64,000 nucleotides of DNA from Thiohalorhabdus sp. Cl-TMA. Lineage in GTDB: Bacteria; Pseudomonadota; Gammaproteobacteria; Thiohalorhabdales; Thiohalorhabdaceae. Below, piece after piece: positions 56,201 through 64,000 of the stretch. The notes beneath the pieces are model-generated. The model made no database searches, was not told the DNA's origin, and saw only the letters and a program-made list of their open reading frames with translations. The position numbers and the translations under genes were made by a program. How positions within the stretch are numbered: the first letter of the stretch is position 1; every line of letters starts with the position of its first letter. The DNA lies in assembly GCF_041821045.1 (NCBI RefSeq), contig NZ_JBGUAW010000007.1, forward strand, positions 224,479-288,478. Reading direction: 5' to 3'.

Positions 56201-59200
56201 TTCCGCTGTTGCCGGTAATGCGGTTGTCCAGGGCGTTTCCAGTGCCTGCCAGACCTTCGGACCCGATGAGGGTCAGGTCCTCCACGTGGTCGGTGAGGGT
56301 GTAGCCAATGCTCGATTCCACCGTGTCCCGGCCCGCGCCGGCTTCCTCCACGACCCGGTCGCCGGCCTCGGCCACCACATAGGTGTCGTCACCTCGACCG
56401 CCAAAGAGGTCGTCGGCGCCGCTGCCACCGTCCAGGCGGTCGCTGCCCCGGCCGCCGCGCAAGGTATCCGCACCGGCCAGACCTTCCAGGGTGTTGCTGC
56501 CCCGGTTCCCGACGAGCTCATTGGCCAGGCCGTTTCCGGTGCAGTCGAAGTTTCGCCACTCTTCCAGGTTTAGGTTCTCCACGTGGGCGCCCAGGGTGTA
56601 ACTGGCCCGGGCAAACACCGTGTCGGTGCCCGACCCGGCCGCTTCCACTGCTTCGTCGCCGCTATGGTCCACCCGGTAGGTGTCGTCCCCGGCGCCGCCT
56701 TCCATGCGGTCTGCACCGGAACCACCCTCCAGGTCATCGTCACCCGTACCGCCGTATAGGGTATCGGCACCCCCATCGCCATCCAGGCGATCGGCCCCCA
56801 TTCCGCCATAAAGGGCGTCACTGCCCCCTCGGCCCAAGAGATGATCGTCGCCCCCCAGGCCGCGTAGCTCGTTGGCGGCGCTGTTTCCGGTAATGCGGTT
56901 ATCCAGGCCATTGCCGGTGCCATCAATGTCGGCCGAGCCGGTGAGATTCAGGTCCTCCACGTGGGCGCTCAGGGTCTCGGTAACGCTGGCCCGCACCGTG
57001 TCATGGCCGGAATCGGCAGCCTCCGTAACGCGATCCCCGGCATCGTCCACCACGTAGGTGTCGTTGCCGGTGCCACCAGCCATGGCGTCGGCGCCACTAC
57101 CACCGTCCAGGGTGTCGTCCCCACCGCCGCCTTGAAGGGTATCGGTATCGGCCTGACCATAGAGTCGGTCGTTGCCACTGCCACCACTGACGGTATCGGC
57201 ATCGCCACCCGCCCGGATAGTGTCGTGACCTCCTTCGCCACTGAGCGCATTCGCGCCGCCATTTCCGGTAATGCGGTTATTCAGGGCGTTACCGGTGCCG
57301 GCTAGGTCCTGGGAGCCGGTGAGATTCAAATCCTCCACGTGGTCGGAAAGAGTCCGGTCTACACCCGAACGCACGGTGTCGCGGCCCTGTCCGGCGGACT
57401 CGGTAACCGTATCGCCGGCCTGATCAACCACGTAGGTGTCCCAGCCCGCGCCACCAGCCATGGCGTCGGCTCCGGCGCCCCCGTCCAGGGTGTCGCCGCC
57501 CCGACCACCGCGGAGGGTGTCGGCACCGGCCAGGCCCTTCAGGGTGTTGCTTCCCCGGTTGCCGGTGAGCTCATTGCCCAGGCCGTTGCCGGTGCCGTCC
57601 AGGTTCCGCCACCCTTCCAGGGTGAGGTGCTCCACGTGGGCGCCCAGGGTGTAGCTGGCCCGCGCATACACCGTGTCGGTGCCCGCCCCGGCCGCTTCAA
57701 CCGCTTCGTCGTCGGAATGGTCCACCCGGTAGGTGTCGTCCCCGGCGCCCCCTTCCATGCGGTCCAAGCCGCTACCACCGTCCAGAAGGTCGGCGCCTGA
57801 ACCGCCGTGCAGCTCGTCGGCCCCGGACTGACCGTATAGCCGGTCGTCGCCGTCGCCGCCGTTCAGGACGTCATCACCACCCCGACCGTACAACCGATCA
57901 TTGCCACCCAGGCCGTACAGCTCGTTGGCGGCACTGTTTCCGGTGATGCGGTTGGCCAAGTCGTTGCCGGTGCCGTCGATGGCGGCGGCACCGGTTAGGG
58001 TCAGGTTCTCGACGTTCTCGGTGAGGGTGTAGGTAATGGAGGAGCGGACGGTATCCGTGCCTTCGCCGACCGCTTCCGTGACCTCGTCCCCGGCGTCGTC
58101 CACCACGTAGGTGTCGTTGCCGGTGCCGCCGGCCATCGCGTCGGCGCCGCTGCCGCCGTCCAGCAGGTCGGCGCCGGCCCCGCCATGCAGCTCGTCGGCC
58201 CCGGCTTGGCCGTACAGCCGGTCGTTGCCTTCGCCGCCGTTCAGGACGTCGGCGCCGTCTCCGGCCCGGATGGTATCCCGGCCCCCTTTGCCGCTCAGGG
58301 TGTTGGACCCGTCATTCCCGGTAATGCGGTTGTTCAGGGCGTTGCCGGTGCCCTCAAGGCCCTCGGAGCCGGTGAGCGTCAGGTCCTCCACGTGGTCGGT
58401 CAACGTGTAGTCGATGCTCGACTCCACCGTATCCCGGCCCGCACCGCCTTCTTCCACGACCCGGTCCCCGGCGTCGTCCACCACGTAGGTGTCGTTGCCG
58501 GTGCCGCCGTACATCGCGTCGGCGCCGCTGCCCCCATCCAGGCGGTCGTTGCCTCGGCCGCCGCGCAGGGTGTCGGCGCCGCCGCCCCCGCGCAGGGTAT
58601 TGGCCCCGCGGTTGCCGACCAGCTCGTTGGCCTGGTCGTTGCCGGTGCCGTCCAGGTTCCGCCACCCTTCCAGGGTCAGGTTCTCCACGTGGGCGCCCAG
58701 GCTGTAGCTGGCCCGCGCATACACCGTGTCGGTGCCCGCCCCGGCCTCTTCCACCACCGCGTCGTCGGCATGGTCCACCCGATAGGTATCGTCCCCGACG
58801 CCCCCTTCCAGGCGGTCCACGCCGCTGCCACCGTCCAGAAGGTCGGCGCCCCGGCCTCCGTACAGGGTATCCGCGCCCGAGCCGCCCTCCAGATGATCAG
58901 CGCCGTCGCCGCCGGACAGGACGTCGTTGCCGTCCTTGCCACTCAGGTGGTTGTCGGCGTTATTCCCTTCCAGCTCGTTGTCCAGCTCGTTGCCGGTGCC
59001 ATCCTCGGCGGATTCCCCTGTGAGGATCAGGTTCTCGACGTTCTCCCCCAGGGTGTAGGAGATCCCGGAAAGGACCGTGTCCTCTCCCTCGTCGGTCTTT
59101 TCGGTTACTTCATCCCCGGCCTCGTCCACCACATAGGTGTCATTCCCGGAGCCTCCGGCCATGGAATCGGCACCGGCGCCGCCGTCCAGGAGATCGTCTC

Positions 59201-62200
59201 CCTCTCCGCCGGACAAGGTGTCGTTTCCTCCCCCACCTCTCAGGGTATTGGCTGCGGCGTTTCCGATAACCTCGTTGTCCAGGCCGTTGCCCGTTCCGGA
59301 GATGTCCCCATCTCCGGTGAGGACGAGGTTCTCCACGTTGTCCGTGAGGGTGTAGTCGATGCCGGATTCGACGGTATCGGTGCCTTCACCCTCCGCCTCC
59401 GTAACCACGTCGCCCTCGTTGTCCACCACGTAGGTATCGTCCCCTTCCCCGCCGGCGATTTCGTCCGCACCGGCGCCGCCGTCCAGGCGGTTATCCCCGG
59501 CGTTACCGGTTACCGTGTTGTCCAGGGCATTGCCCGATCCATCGATATCGGCCTTACCGGTCAGACCGAGTCGCTCCACGTTCTCGTCCAAGGCATGACT
59601 AACCCGGGCCCGGACGAGGTCATCCCCCTCGCCGGCGCTCTCCTCTATCGTGTCACCGGGGTTATCCACGATGTAGGTATCATCCCCAGTGCCGCCGGCG
59701 AGGGTGTCGGCACCCGCGCCGCCGTCGAGGTGGTCGGCACCTGCTTTCCCGAACAGGGTATTGTCGCCCCCATTGCCGGTGAGCCGGTTGTCCAGTTCGT
59801 TGCCCGTGCCTACGAGGTCTTCGGAGCCCGTAAGGGTCAGATTTTCCACGTTTTCCGTGAGGGTGTAGTCGATGCCGGCTTCGGCGGTATCGGTGCCTTC
59901 CCCCGCCGCCTCGGTAACCGTATCGCCTGCGTCGTCCACCACGTAGGTGTCGTTGCCGGACCCGCCCGCCATGGCGTCGGCCCCCGCGCCGCCGTCCAGG
60001 CGGTCATCCCCGCCGTTGCCGGTGAGGGTGTTATCGCCGGCGTTGCCGGTGATCTCGTTAGCCAGCTCGTTGCCGGTACCGCTGGTATCCTCTTCCCCCG
60101 TCAGGATCAGGTTCTCGAGGTTGTCCCGCAGCTCCCAGCTCAGGCTGCTGCGCACCGTATCCTCGCCCTGGGCGGCTTCCTCGATGGGGGTGTCCGCAGC
60201 CTGGTCGACGATGTAGGTATCGTCACCCTCGCCACCGGTCATGTGGTCCCCGCCGGCTCCACCGTTTAGGGTGTCGTCGCCCTTCCCGCCATCCAGGCGG
60301 TTGTCGGCGTCGGTGCCGGTGATCCGGTTATCCAGGGCATTGCCGGTTCCGGTCTCCGCCTCCCCGGTCAGGGTCAGGTCCTCGACGTTCTCCCCCAGGG
60401 TGTAGTCGAAGGGGCTGACCACGGTATCGTGACCCTGCCCCGCCTCCTCGGAAACCGTATCCCCTTGTTCGTTGAGGATGTATGTATCGTCGCCGCCGCT
60501 ACCGGCCAAATGGTCCGACCCGGCCCCGCCATCCAGGGTATTGTCCCCCCGGTTGCCCCGCAGGACGTTGTCGGCGGCATTGCCCGTGCCGTCGATGTTC
60601 CCGTAACCGGTTAGGACCAGGTTCTCGGTGTTCTCCACCAGGGTGTAGGTAATCCCGGAGCGCACGGTATCCGTGCCCTCACCGGCTTCCTCCTGCACGT
60701 CGTCGCCGATCTCACCCACCACATAGGTGTCGTCGCCGGTGCCGCCGGCCATGGTGTCCGCAGCTGCCCCGCCGTCGAGCAGGTCGTCGCCGCCGTTGCC
60801 GGTCAGGGTGTTGGCCGCGCGGTTGCCCCGGATCTCGTTATCCAGCTCGTTGCCGGTGCCGGCCACCGAATCCTCGCCGGTCAACGTGAGGTTCTCCACG
60901 TGGTCCCCGAGCCGGTAGTCGAGGTGGGTGCGCACCGTGTCCTCGCCCTCGCCCGCGTGCTCGGTGACCACGTCCTCCTGGCTGTCGACAACGTAGGTGT
61001 CGTCGCCGGTGCCGCCGGCCATGGTGTCCGCACCCGCCCCACCGTCGAGCAGGTCGTCGCCCCCGTTGCCGGTCAGGGTGTTGGCCTCGCTGTTGCCCCG
61101 GATTTCGTTATCCAGCTCGTTGCCGGTGCCGGCCACCGAATCCTCGCCGGTCAACGTGAGGTTCTCCACGTTGTCCCCGAGCCGGTAGTCGAGGTGGGTA
61201 CGCACCGTATCCTCGCCCTCGCCCGCCTGCTCGGTGACGACGTCCTCTTGGCTGTCGACAACGTAGGTGTCGTCGCCGGTGCCGCCGGCCAAGGTGTCCA
61301 CACCCACGCCGCCGTCGAGCAGATCGTCGCCGCCGTTGCCGATGAGGGTGTCGTTCCCCGCGCCGCCCTGGAGGGTATTGGCGGCGTCGTTGCCGGCCAG
61401 CCGGTTATCGAGGGTGTTGCCTGCGCCATCGATGGCACTCTCCCCCACCAAGCGCAGGTTCTCCACATGGTCGGAGAGCCCATGATCCACCCGGCTGTGT
61501 ACGGTGTCCTCGCCTTCGCCGGCCTGCTCGACTACCTCGTCGTTCGCATGGTCCACCACGTAGGTGTCGTCACCCTCGCCGCCGGCCATATGGTCCGCTC
61601 CCGCGCCGCCGTGCAGGAGCTCGCTTCCCGTGCCGCCTTCCAGGGTGTCCTCGCCTTCTCCGCCGACGAGGATCCCGTCGTCCGAGCTTCCTTCGAGGGT
61701 GTCGCTCCCCTCACCGCCGAGCTGGAGGGAATCCAAGTCGTAGCTTCCGCCTTCCTCGAAGGAGACACGATCCAGCCGATGCTTCGCATCGGAAAGGCTG
61801 TTGAACCAGTTCTCCACGGCGACGCTGTCTTGCCCGCCGATATGGTCGAAGACCAGCCGGTCACCTTCCGCCCGGATGTTCACCTCGCCGACCGGCACCT
61901 CGGAGCCGAAGGCCAGCTCATCCTCGCCGGATTCGCCGTGCGTCTCGTAGATGGTGTCGGAACCGTCGCCGGCCCCGAACCGGTAGGTATCGTCACCCCG
62001 GCCGCCGTACAGGGTGTCGTCCCCAGAACCCCCGGAAAGGATGTCATCTCCCGGGCCACCGAGGACCAGGTCGTCGCCGCCCCTGCCGCGAAGGACCCCG
62101 CCATCGTCCGGGCCAATCACCGCCTCGCTTCCATGGGAGCCCTGACCGTCCTCCGCCAGGCCGGGGTAGCCGAACTCCGCCAAGGCGGGGGTCAGCTCGG

Positions 62201-63938
62201 ATACAGCGGAACCATCACCGGAAGCGGCGTCCGACAGCCACCCGCGCAGCTGGCCCAGGCCGTCCCAGCCGAGGGCCGCCATGTTCGACCCGGCCACCCG
62301 CTGCATGTCCAGAAGGTCGCGCACCGCCTCGTCGGGGGCTTCCTCGAAGCGCTGCTGGAAGGCTGCCTCGGTGCCGCTGAAGTCGGTGGTCAGGCCCTCC
62401 TCATCCAGGCCGGCCTCGGCGCCGTCCAGGTAGGGCTTGAGCCGGGTCTGCATGAGCAGGCCGTCGTAGACGGACTGGCCAAGGGCCTCCTTGGAGCGCT
62501 CCAGGAAGCGCACCTGAGCGCTGGATAGCTCCACGAAGGCGTACTCACCGCCGCTGCCGTCCTCCTCCGAGGGGGCCGGGCCGGCCTCGATGAAGGCGCC
62601 GGCCCCGGTCTCCACACCCTCGGCGCCTACTTCCACGAAGGAACGGCCGTTGAAGGCCTCCATGGTCTCGATGAGCCGGGTCACCCGCTCCCGCTCGGCG
62701 GCCTCGGTGGCCGTGCCCCCGGCGCCCACGGCGTCCTCGGGGCGCTGGCCCGGCGGCAGGTACACCAGCTCGTAGCCCTCGGAGTCGGCCTGCTCCAGGC
62801 TGGAGGGGGCCTCGGCGGTGTCGGCCCAGCGGTCCAGGAGTCCGTCGAGCTGCTTCTCCTGGTCGGCCTTGGTGGGCGCCGCGGCGTAGTCGGCCACAAC
62901 GGACGCCAGCTCGGAGGACAGGCTGGCCGCTTCCCGCAGGTCGCGCACATCCCCGGAGCCGCGCATGCGCGGCAGGTCCTCGGCTTCCTCGGTCAGGGGA
63001 ATCTCGTCGCTGAATTCGCGGTGAAAGGGGTCGCTGGTGAGGTCGATGTCGGCCATCTCGCCGGTGACCTGGCCGACGGTGCCAGTGCTGCCGTCGGCCC
63101 ACTGGTAGGTCCCCAGATCGGCCACGACGTTGCCGTTATCCTGCAGCTGGTTGTTGGACTCCGCTTCCACGGAGAAGCTGGCGATACCGGCCTCGTCCAG
63201 GCCCTGCAGCTCGCCTTCGTCGGTGACGCCGTCGCTGTCCAGGTCCCGCCAGACCCGCAGCTCGTCCCAGTTGGCGTCCTCGCTGTTCACCACGCCGTCG
63301 CCGTTGGTGTCCTGGTCCCGCAGGGCCTCGAAGCCGTCTTCGGCCACTCCCGTGACGTCGCCGTCGCCGTTGACGAGGGGGGTATTGTCGCCGAACAGCT
63401 CGGCGCCGGTATCGATGGTGCCGTTGCCGTTGCGGTCCAGGGCCAGGAAGGCGTCGTCGGGCTTGATCCAGCCCGTGGCGCGCTTGACGCCGTCGCCGTT
63501 GTGGTCGAACAGGACGGGGTCGTCCACGTCCGTGCCCTGGGTCTCCAGGCCATCAGCGTCCAGGTCCAGGGTCAGGGGGTCGATCCGCTCTTGCCAACTG
63601 AAGGCGTTGGTGAACCAGTCGTTGACGGTGTCGCTGATGCCGTCGCTCAGTTCGTTCACACCGGAGGCCAGATCCTGCATCGTTTCGCTGGCTTGTTTCT
63701 GCAACTCCTCGAATAGGCCTTCACCCTGCTCAAGGGCCTGGGTAAGGCCCCCAACCGCGTCGTGGTAATAATCCAGAAGGGTTTTTCCGGTCTGGTCGGC
63801 CACCTCCCCATACTGTTCGAAGGCGTCCTGGACGCCATGTAGGAAGGGTTCCACATAGGGCTCAGCATCGAATTCCGCGTCATCGTCCACCGCCACCGAA
63901 GCGACGGTCAGGCCGGCGGCAGCTGAAGTGGACCCCAA
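53235..63938 (-). CDS. Giant RTX repeat protein, N-terminus at an IS junction
   Basis: About 3,567 residues from a TTG at 63938, but the frame stays open to the window edge, so the true start is unknown. Residues about 115-290: Asp-rich EF-hand-like calcium motifs ([28 protein letters not shown]). About 300-640: non-repetitive region. About 640-2,750: RTX nonapeptides (GGxGxDxLx) alternating with at least 19 long units (DTYVVD...ENLTLTG...GTGN). About 2,800-3,300: five units of a second type with VDLAAGTG. C-terminal HCBP-related domain ([13 protein letters not shown]) and a short tail likely holding the secretion signal. Secreted by type I secretion; probable calcium-dependent adhesin or surface protein. 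No catalytic domain recognised. Confidence 0.9.
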   Translation of the reverse strand: MGSTSAAAGLTVASVAVDDDAEFDAEPYVEPFLHGVQDAFEQYGEVADQTGKTLLDYYHDAVGGLTQALEQGEGLFEELQKQASETMQDLASGVNELSDGISDTVNDWFTNAFSWQERIDPLTLDLDADGLETQGTDVDDPVLFDHNGDGVKRATGWIKPDDAFLALDRNGNGTIDTGAELFGDNTPLVNGDGDVTGVAEDGFEALRDQDTNGDGVVNSEDANWDELRVWRDLDSDGVTDEGELQGLDEAGIASFSVEAESNNQLQDNGNVVADLGTYQWADGSTGTVGQVTGEMADIDLTSDPFHREFSDEIPLTEEAEDLPRMRGSGDVRDLREAASLSSELASVVADYAAAPTKADQEKQLDGLLDRWADTAEAPSSLEQADSEGYELVYLPPGQRPEDAVGAGGTATEAAERERVTRLIETMEAFNGRSFVEVGAEGVETGAGAFIEAGPAPSEEDGSGGEYAFVELSSAQVRFLERSKEALGQSVYDGLLMQTRLKPYLDGAEAGLDEEGLTTDFSGTEAAFQQRFEEAPDEAVRDLLDMQRVAGSNMAALGWDGLGQLRGWLSDAASGDGSAVSELTPALAEFGYPGLAEDGQGSHGSEAVIGPDDGGVLRGRGGDDLVLGGPGDDILSGGSGDDTLYGGRGDDTYRFGAGDGSDTIYETHGESGEDELAFGSEVPVGEVNIRAEGDRLVFDHIGGQDSVAVENWFNSLSDAKHRLDRVSFEEGGSYDLDSLQLGGEGSDTLEGSSDDGILVGGEGEDTLEGGTGSELLHGGAGADHMAGGEGDDTYVVDHANDEVVEQAGEGEDTVHSRVDHGLSDHVENLRLVGESAIDGAGNTLDNRLAGNDAANTLQGGAGNDTLIGNGGDDLLDGGVGVDTLAGGTGDDTYVVDSQEDVVTEQAGEGEDTVRTHLDYRLGDNVENLTLTGEDSVAGTGNELDNEIRGNSEANTLTGNGGDDLLDGGAGADTMAGGTGDDTYVVDSQEDVVTEHAGEGEDTVRTHLDYRLGDHVENLTLTGEDSVAGTGNELDNEIRGNRAANTLTGNGGDDLLDGGAAADTMAGGTGDDTYVVGEIGDDVQEEAGEGTDTVRSGITYTLVENTENLVLTGYGNIDGTGNAADNVLRGNRGDNTLDGGAGSDHLAGSGGDDTYILNEQGDTVSEEAGQGHDTVVSPFDYTLGENVEDLTLTGEAETGTGNALDNRITGTDADNRLDGGKGDDTLNGGAGGDHMTGGEGDDTYIVDQAADTPIEEAAQGEDTVRSSLSWELRDNLENLILTGEEDTSGTGNELANEITGNAGDNTLTGNGGDDRLDGGAGADAMAGGSGNDTYVVDDAGDTVTEAAGEGTDTAEAGIDYTLTENVENLTLTGSEDLVGTGNELDNRLTGNGGDNTLFGKAGADHLDGGAGADTLAGGTGDDTYIVDNPGDTIEESAGEGDDLVRARVSHALDENVERLGLTGKADIDGSGNALDNTVTGNAGDNRLDGGAGADEIAGGEGDDTYVVDNEGDVVTEAEGEGTDTVESGIDYTLTDNVENLVLTGDGDISGTGNGLDNEVIGNAAANTLRGGGGNDTLSGGEGDDLLDGGAGADSMAGGSGNDTYVVDEAGDEVTEKTDEGEDTVLSGISYTLGENVENLILTGESAEDGTGNELDNELEGNNADNHLSGKDGNDVLSGGDGADHLEGGSGADTLYGGRGADLLDGGSGVDRLEGGVGDDTYRVDHADDAVVEEAGAGTDTVYARASYSLGAHVENLTLEGWRNLDGTGNDQANELVGNRGANTLRGGGGADTLRGGRGNDRLDGGSGADAMYGGTGNDTYVVDDAGDRVVEEGGAGRDTVESSIDYTLTDHVEDLTLTGSEGLEGTGNALNNRITGNDGSNTLSGKGGRDTIRAGDGADVLNGGEGNDRLYGQAGADELHGGAGADLLDGGSGADAMAGGTGNDTYVVDDAGDEVTEAVGEGTDTVRSSITYTLTENVENLTLTGAAAIDGTGNDLANRITGNSAANELYGLGGNDRLYGRGGDDVLNGGDGDDRLYGQSGADELHGGSGADLLDGGSGLDRMEGGAGDDTYRVDHSDDEAVEAAGAGTDTVYARASYTLGAHVEHLTLEGWRNLDGTGNGLGNELTGNRGSNTLKGLAGADTLRGGRGGDTLDGGAGADAMAGGAGWDTYVVDQAGDTVTESAGQGRDTVRSGVDRTLSDHVEDLNLTGSQDLAGTGNALNNRITGNGGANALSGEGGHDTIRAGGDADTVSGGSGNDRLYGQADTDTLQGGGGDDTLDGGSGADAMAGGTGNDTYVVDDAGDRVTEAADSGHDTVRASVTETLSAHVEDLNLTGSADIDGTGNGLDNRITGNSAANELRGLGGDDHLLGRGGSDALYGGMGADRLDGDGGADTLYGGTGDDDLEGGSGADRMEGGAGDDTYRVDHSGDEAVEAAGSGTDTVFARASYTLGAHVENLNLEEWRNFDCTGNGLANELVGNRGSNTLEGLAGADTLRGGRGSDRLDGGSGADDLFGGRGDDTYVVAEAGDRVVEEAGAGRDTVESSIGYTLTDHVEDLTLIGSEGLAGTGNALDNRITGNSGNNTLDGGTGADTLAGGEGGDTYIVDASADRIVEMAGAGADTVRASADYVLNNHVENLSLTGDGDLDGTGNDLANALTGNDGANVLKGRAGDDVIRAEAGNDTLRGGRGTDGLYGGNGKDRLYGGSGADHLHGGAGNDLLEGGNGRDTLLTNAGDDVLKGGEGQDNYVYELGAGTATIVDSGDGNTLTFGAGIASEDISLSAHPFELRVAGGGAVRIEDFDPQDPFANTPIDTFRFADGTELSYGDLLDRGFDLFGTESDDVIKGTAVEDRIHGLAGDDTLIGRAGDDRLFGGPGADRLEGGAGFDTAEYVGSSTGVKVDLAAGKGEGGLADGDTLQSVEALVGSDHADSLFGDGRANRLEGGAGDDRLSGRGGPDQLIGGRGADTVTYRGGPSGVEVDLAAGTGKGGFAAGDSLTGIENATGTAFGDGLFGTRASNTLMGSKGDDLLVGRQGGDRLVGGAGTDTAGYADSRAGVRVNLATGEAAGGSAQGDVLSGIEGVTGSAHGDRLFGDGGANPLKGLAGSDRLYGMGGDDTLAGGAGSDRLFGAAGDDTLAGGRGSDVLFGGRGSDTASYAKASEGVTVNLACGYAHQASGTDLLFGMENVRGSAFDDTLRGDWGANRLAGGAGDDRLRGGWGSDTLVGGSGTDTADYRDSWRGVSVDLGAGTASGGTAEGDTLIGIEAVAGTFRSDSLIGDDRANTLSGDYGFDHLEGGGGADLLNGGRHHDRLAGGTGTDWLNGGRGRDHFRGGQGNDALLGGAHRDRMEGISGNDLLAGGEGSDALSIGGSDVVLHNADEGRDRIEGLGRTNQLTLSLGGGTSLEDLSLSRRQDDLVLYTGGPGQGGRRFGSLFGGFRGGWDGLVLEDWYADGGSGQPDSVTLQMVTEATDCYDPNADSERLSQKLNRYDFNKIVEAYDQAKGGKGRRWEAMDAALDNHLASSDSEALGGELAYRYGLKGSLDGASRQTVLATLTDERFGEKPQSLQGAGNG
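56000..61570 (-). repeat. Array of about 19 long RTX repeats (about 290 bp each)
   Basis: Tandem in-frame units encoding a DTYVVD...DTV...VENLTL...GTGN...GN..NTL core followed by varying numbers of GGxGxD nonapeptides. Units diverge in sequence but keep the order; counted by eye from the translation. Confidence 0.85.
60721..61290 (-). repeat. Recent 270-bp tandem duplication within the RTX array
   Basis: Identical anchors recur at 60751 and 61021 and at 60991 and 61261, a period of exactly 270 bases (90 codons). The copies differ at only a few bases, unlike the other units of the array. Confidence 0.8.
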
Positions 63939-64000
63939 AAACTGGACAGGGGTAGAAGTAAACGGCTGAGGGGGTATGCTCAGGCTCAGAAAGGAGCCTC
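63924..64000 (+). mobile_element. Left end of a putative IS3-family insertion sequence
   Basis: TGAAGTGGACCCCAAAAACT then GGACAGG has the TG start and CCCAAAAACTGGACA core typical of IS3-family terminal repeats. The window ends in AAAGGAGCCTC, a likely ribosome site for the element's first gene just beyond the edge. The boundary is uncertain by a few bases (63924-63930). It sits at the 5' end of the RTX frame. The transposase and right end are not visible. Confidence 0.62.

Noticed and set aside
56000..61570. Regularly spaced repeats that might suggest a CRISPR array
   Set aside because: The repeats are in frame, vary in sequence and encode RTX motifs; there are no constant 20-40-base repeats with unique spacers and no cas genes.
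58185..62528. Several long plus-strand frames opposite the RTX array
   Set aside because: They mirror the repetitive RTX codons and have no independent support.

Overview
The window is one continuous GC-rich bacterial chromosome segment. Its housekeeping block (yqgE-pyrB-pyrC, then pilT / yggS-proC-yggT-yggU) is a gammaproteobacterial arrangement. RTX secretion, bufferin-type genes and sigma-54/sigma-28 flagellar control fit the same group. The flagellar gene order is not that of Pseudomonas, Vibrio or E. coli: it resembles the long fla/che-type operon of Firmicutes and some deep-branching proteobacteria. I infer an early-branching gammaproteobacterium, perhaps a sulfur oxidiser. That placement is inference only. 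No rRNA, tRNA, CRISPR array or replication origin was seen.

Layout. (1) 1-30.7 kb, almost all on the minus strand, is flagellar. An upstream operon reads flgB-flgC-fliE-fliF-fliG-fliH-fliI-fliJ-motE-like-fliK-flgD-flgE from a sigma-54 promoter at 30753-30768. Next come motA, two motB-like genes, fliL-M-N-O-P. A short plus-strand interval follows (a small unknown gene and a TPR gene). Then come late genes: flgN-flgK-flgL, a TPR-sulfotransferase, fliC, flaG, fliD, fliS and a fliT-like gene, with sigma-28-type promoters before flgN and fliC. Last are fliQ and fliR, cut off from fliP by about 13 kb and preceded by their own sigma-54-type promoter. (2) 30.9-37.4 kb is the control region: a FleR/FlrC-like activator, a periplasmic AMIN-like/TPR protein where a FleS/FlrB kinase is usually found, a FleQ-like master regulator, a divergent PilZ-type protein, and an unknown gene with a sigma-54-like promoter. 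(3) 37.5-41.8 kb holds a Nudix hydrolase, an MBL-fold protein with an apparent internal deletion, an esterase, and a three-gene bufferin/HvfABC-type operon (Cys-rich EGKC precursor, DUF692 enzyme, DUF2063 partner). (4) 41.9-51.9 kb is housekeeping: ppsA, yqgE, pyrB, pyrC, a pyrK-like gene, pilT, yggS, proC, yggT, yggU. (5) 51.9-64 kb encodes a type I secretion adaptor and a giant RTX protein (about 3,560 residues, at least 19 long repeats). The 5' end of the RTX gene runs into what looks like the terminal repeat of an IS3-family element at the window edge.

How it works together. FleQ would switch on sigma-54 promoters (flgB operon, fliQR, the unknown gene at 36.9 kb), building export apparatus, basal body, hook and motor. 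FliA (not in the window) would then drive flgNKL and fliC from the sigma-28 promoters. PilZ and FleQ suggest c-di-GMP input. The RTX protein with its adaptor is probably an adhesin or surface-layer-like protein, so the window couples motility control with possible attachment.
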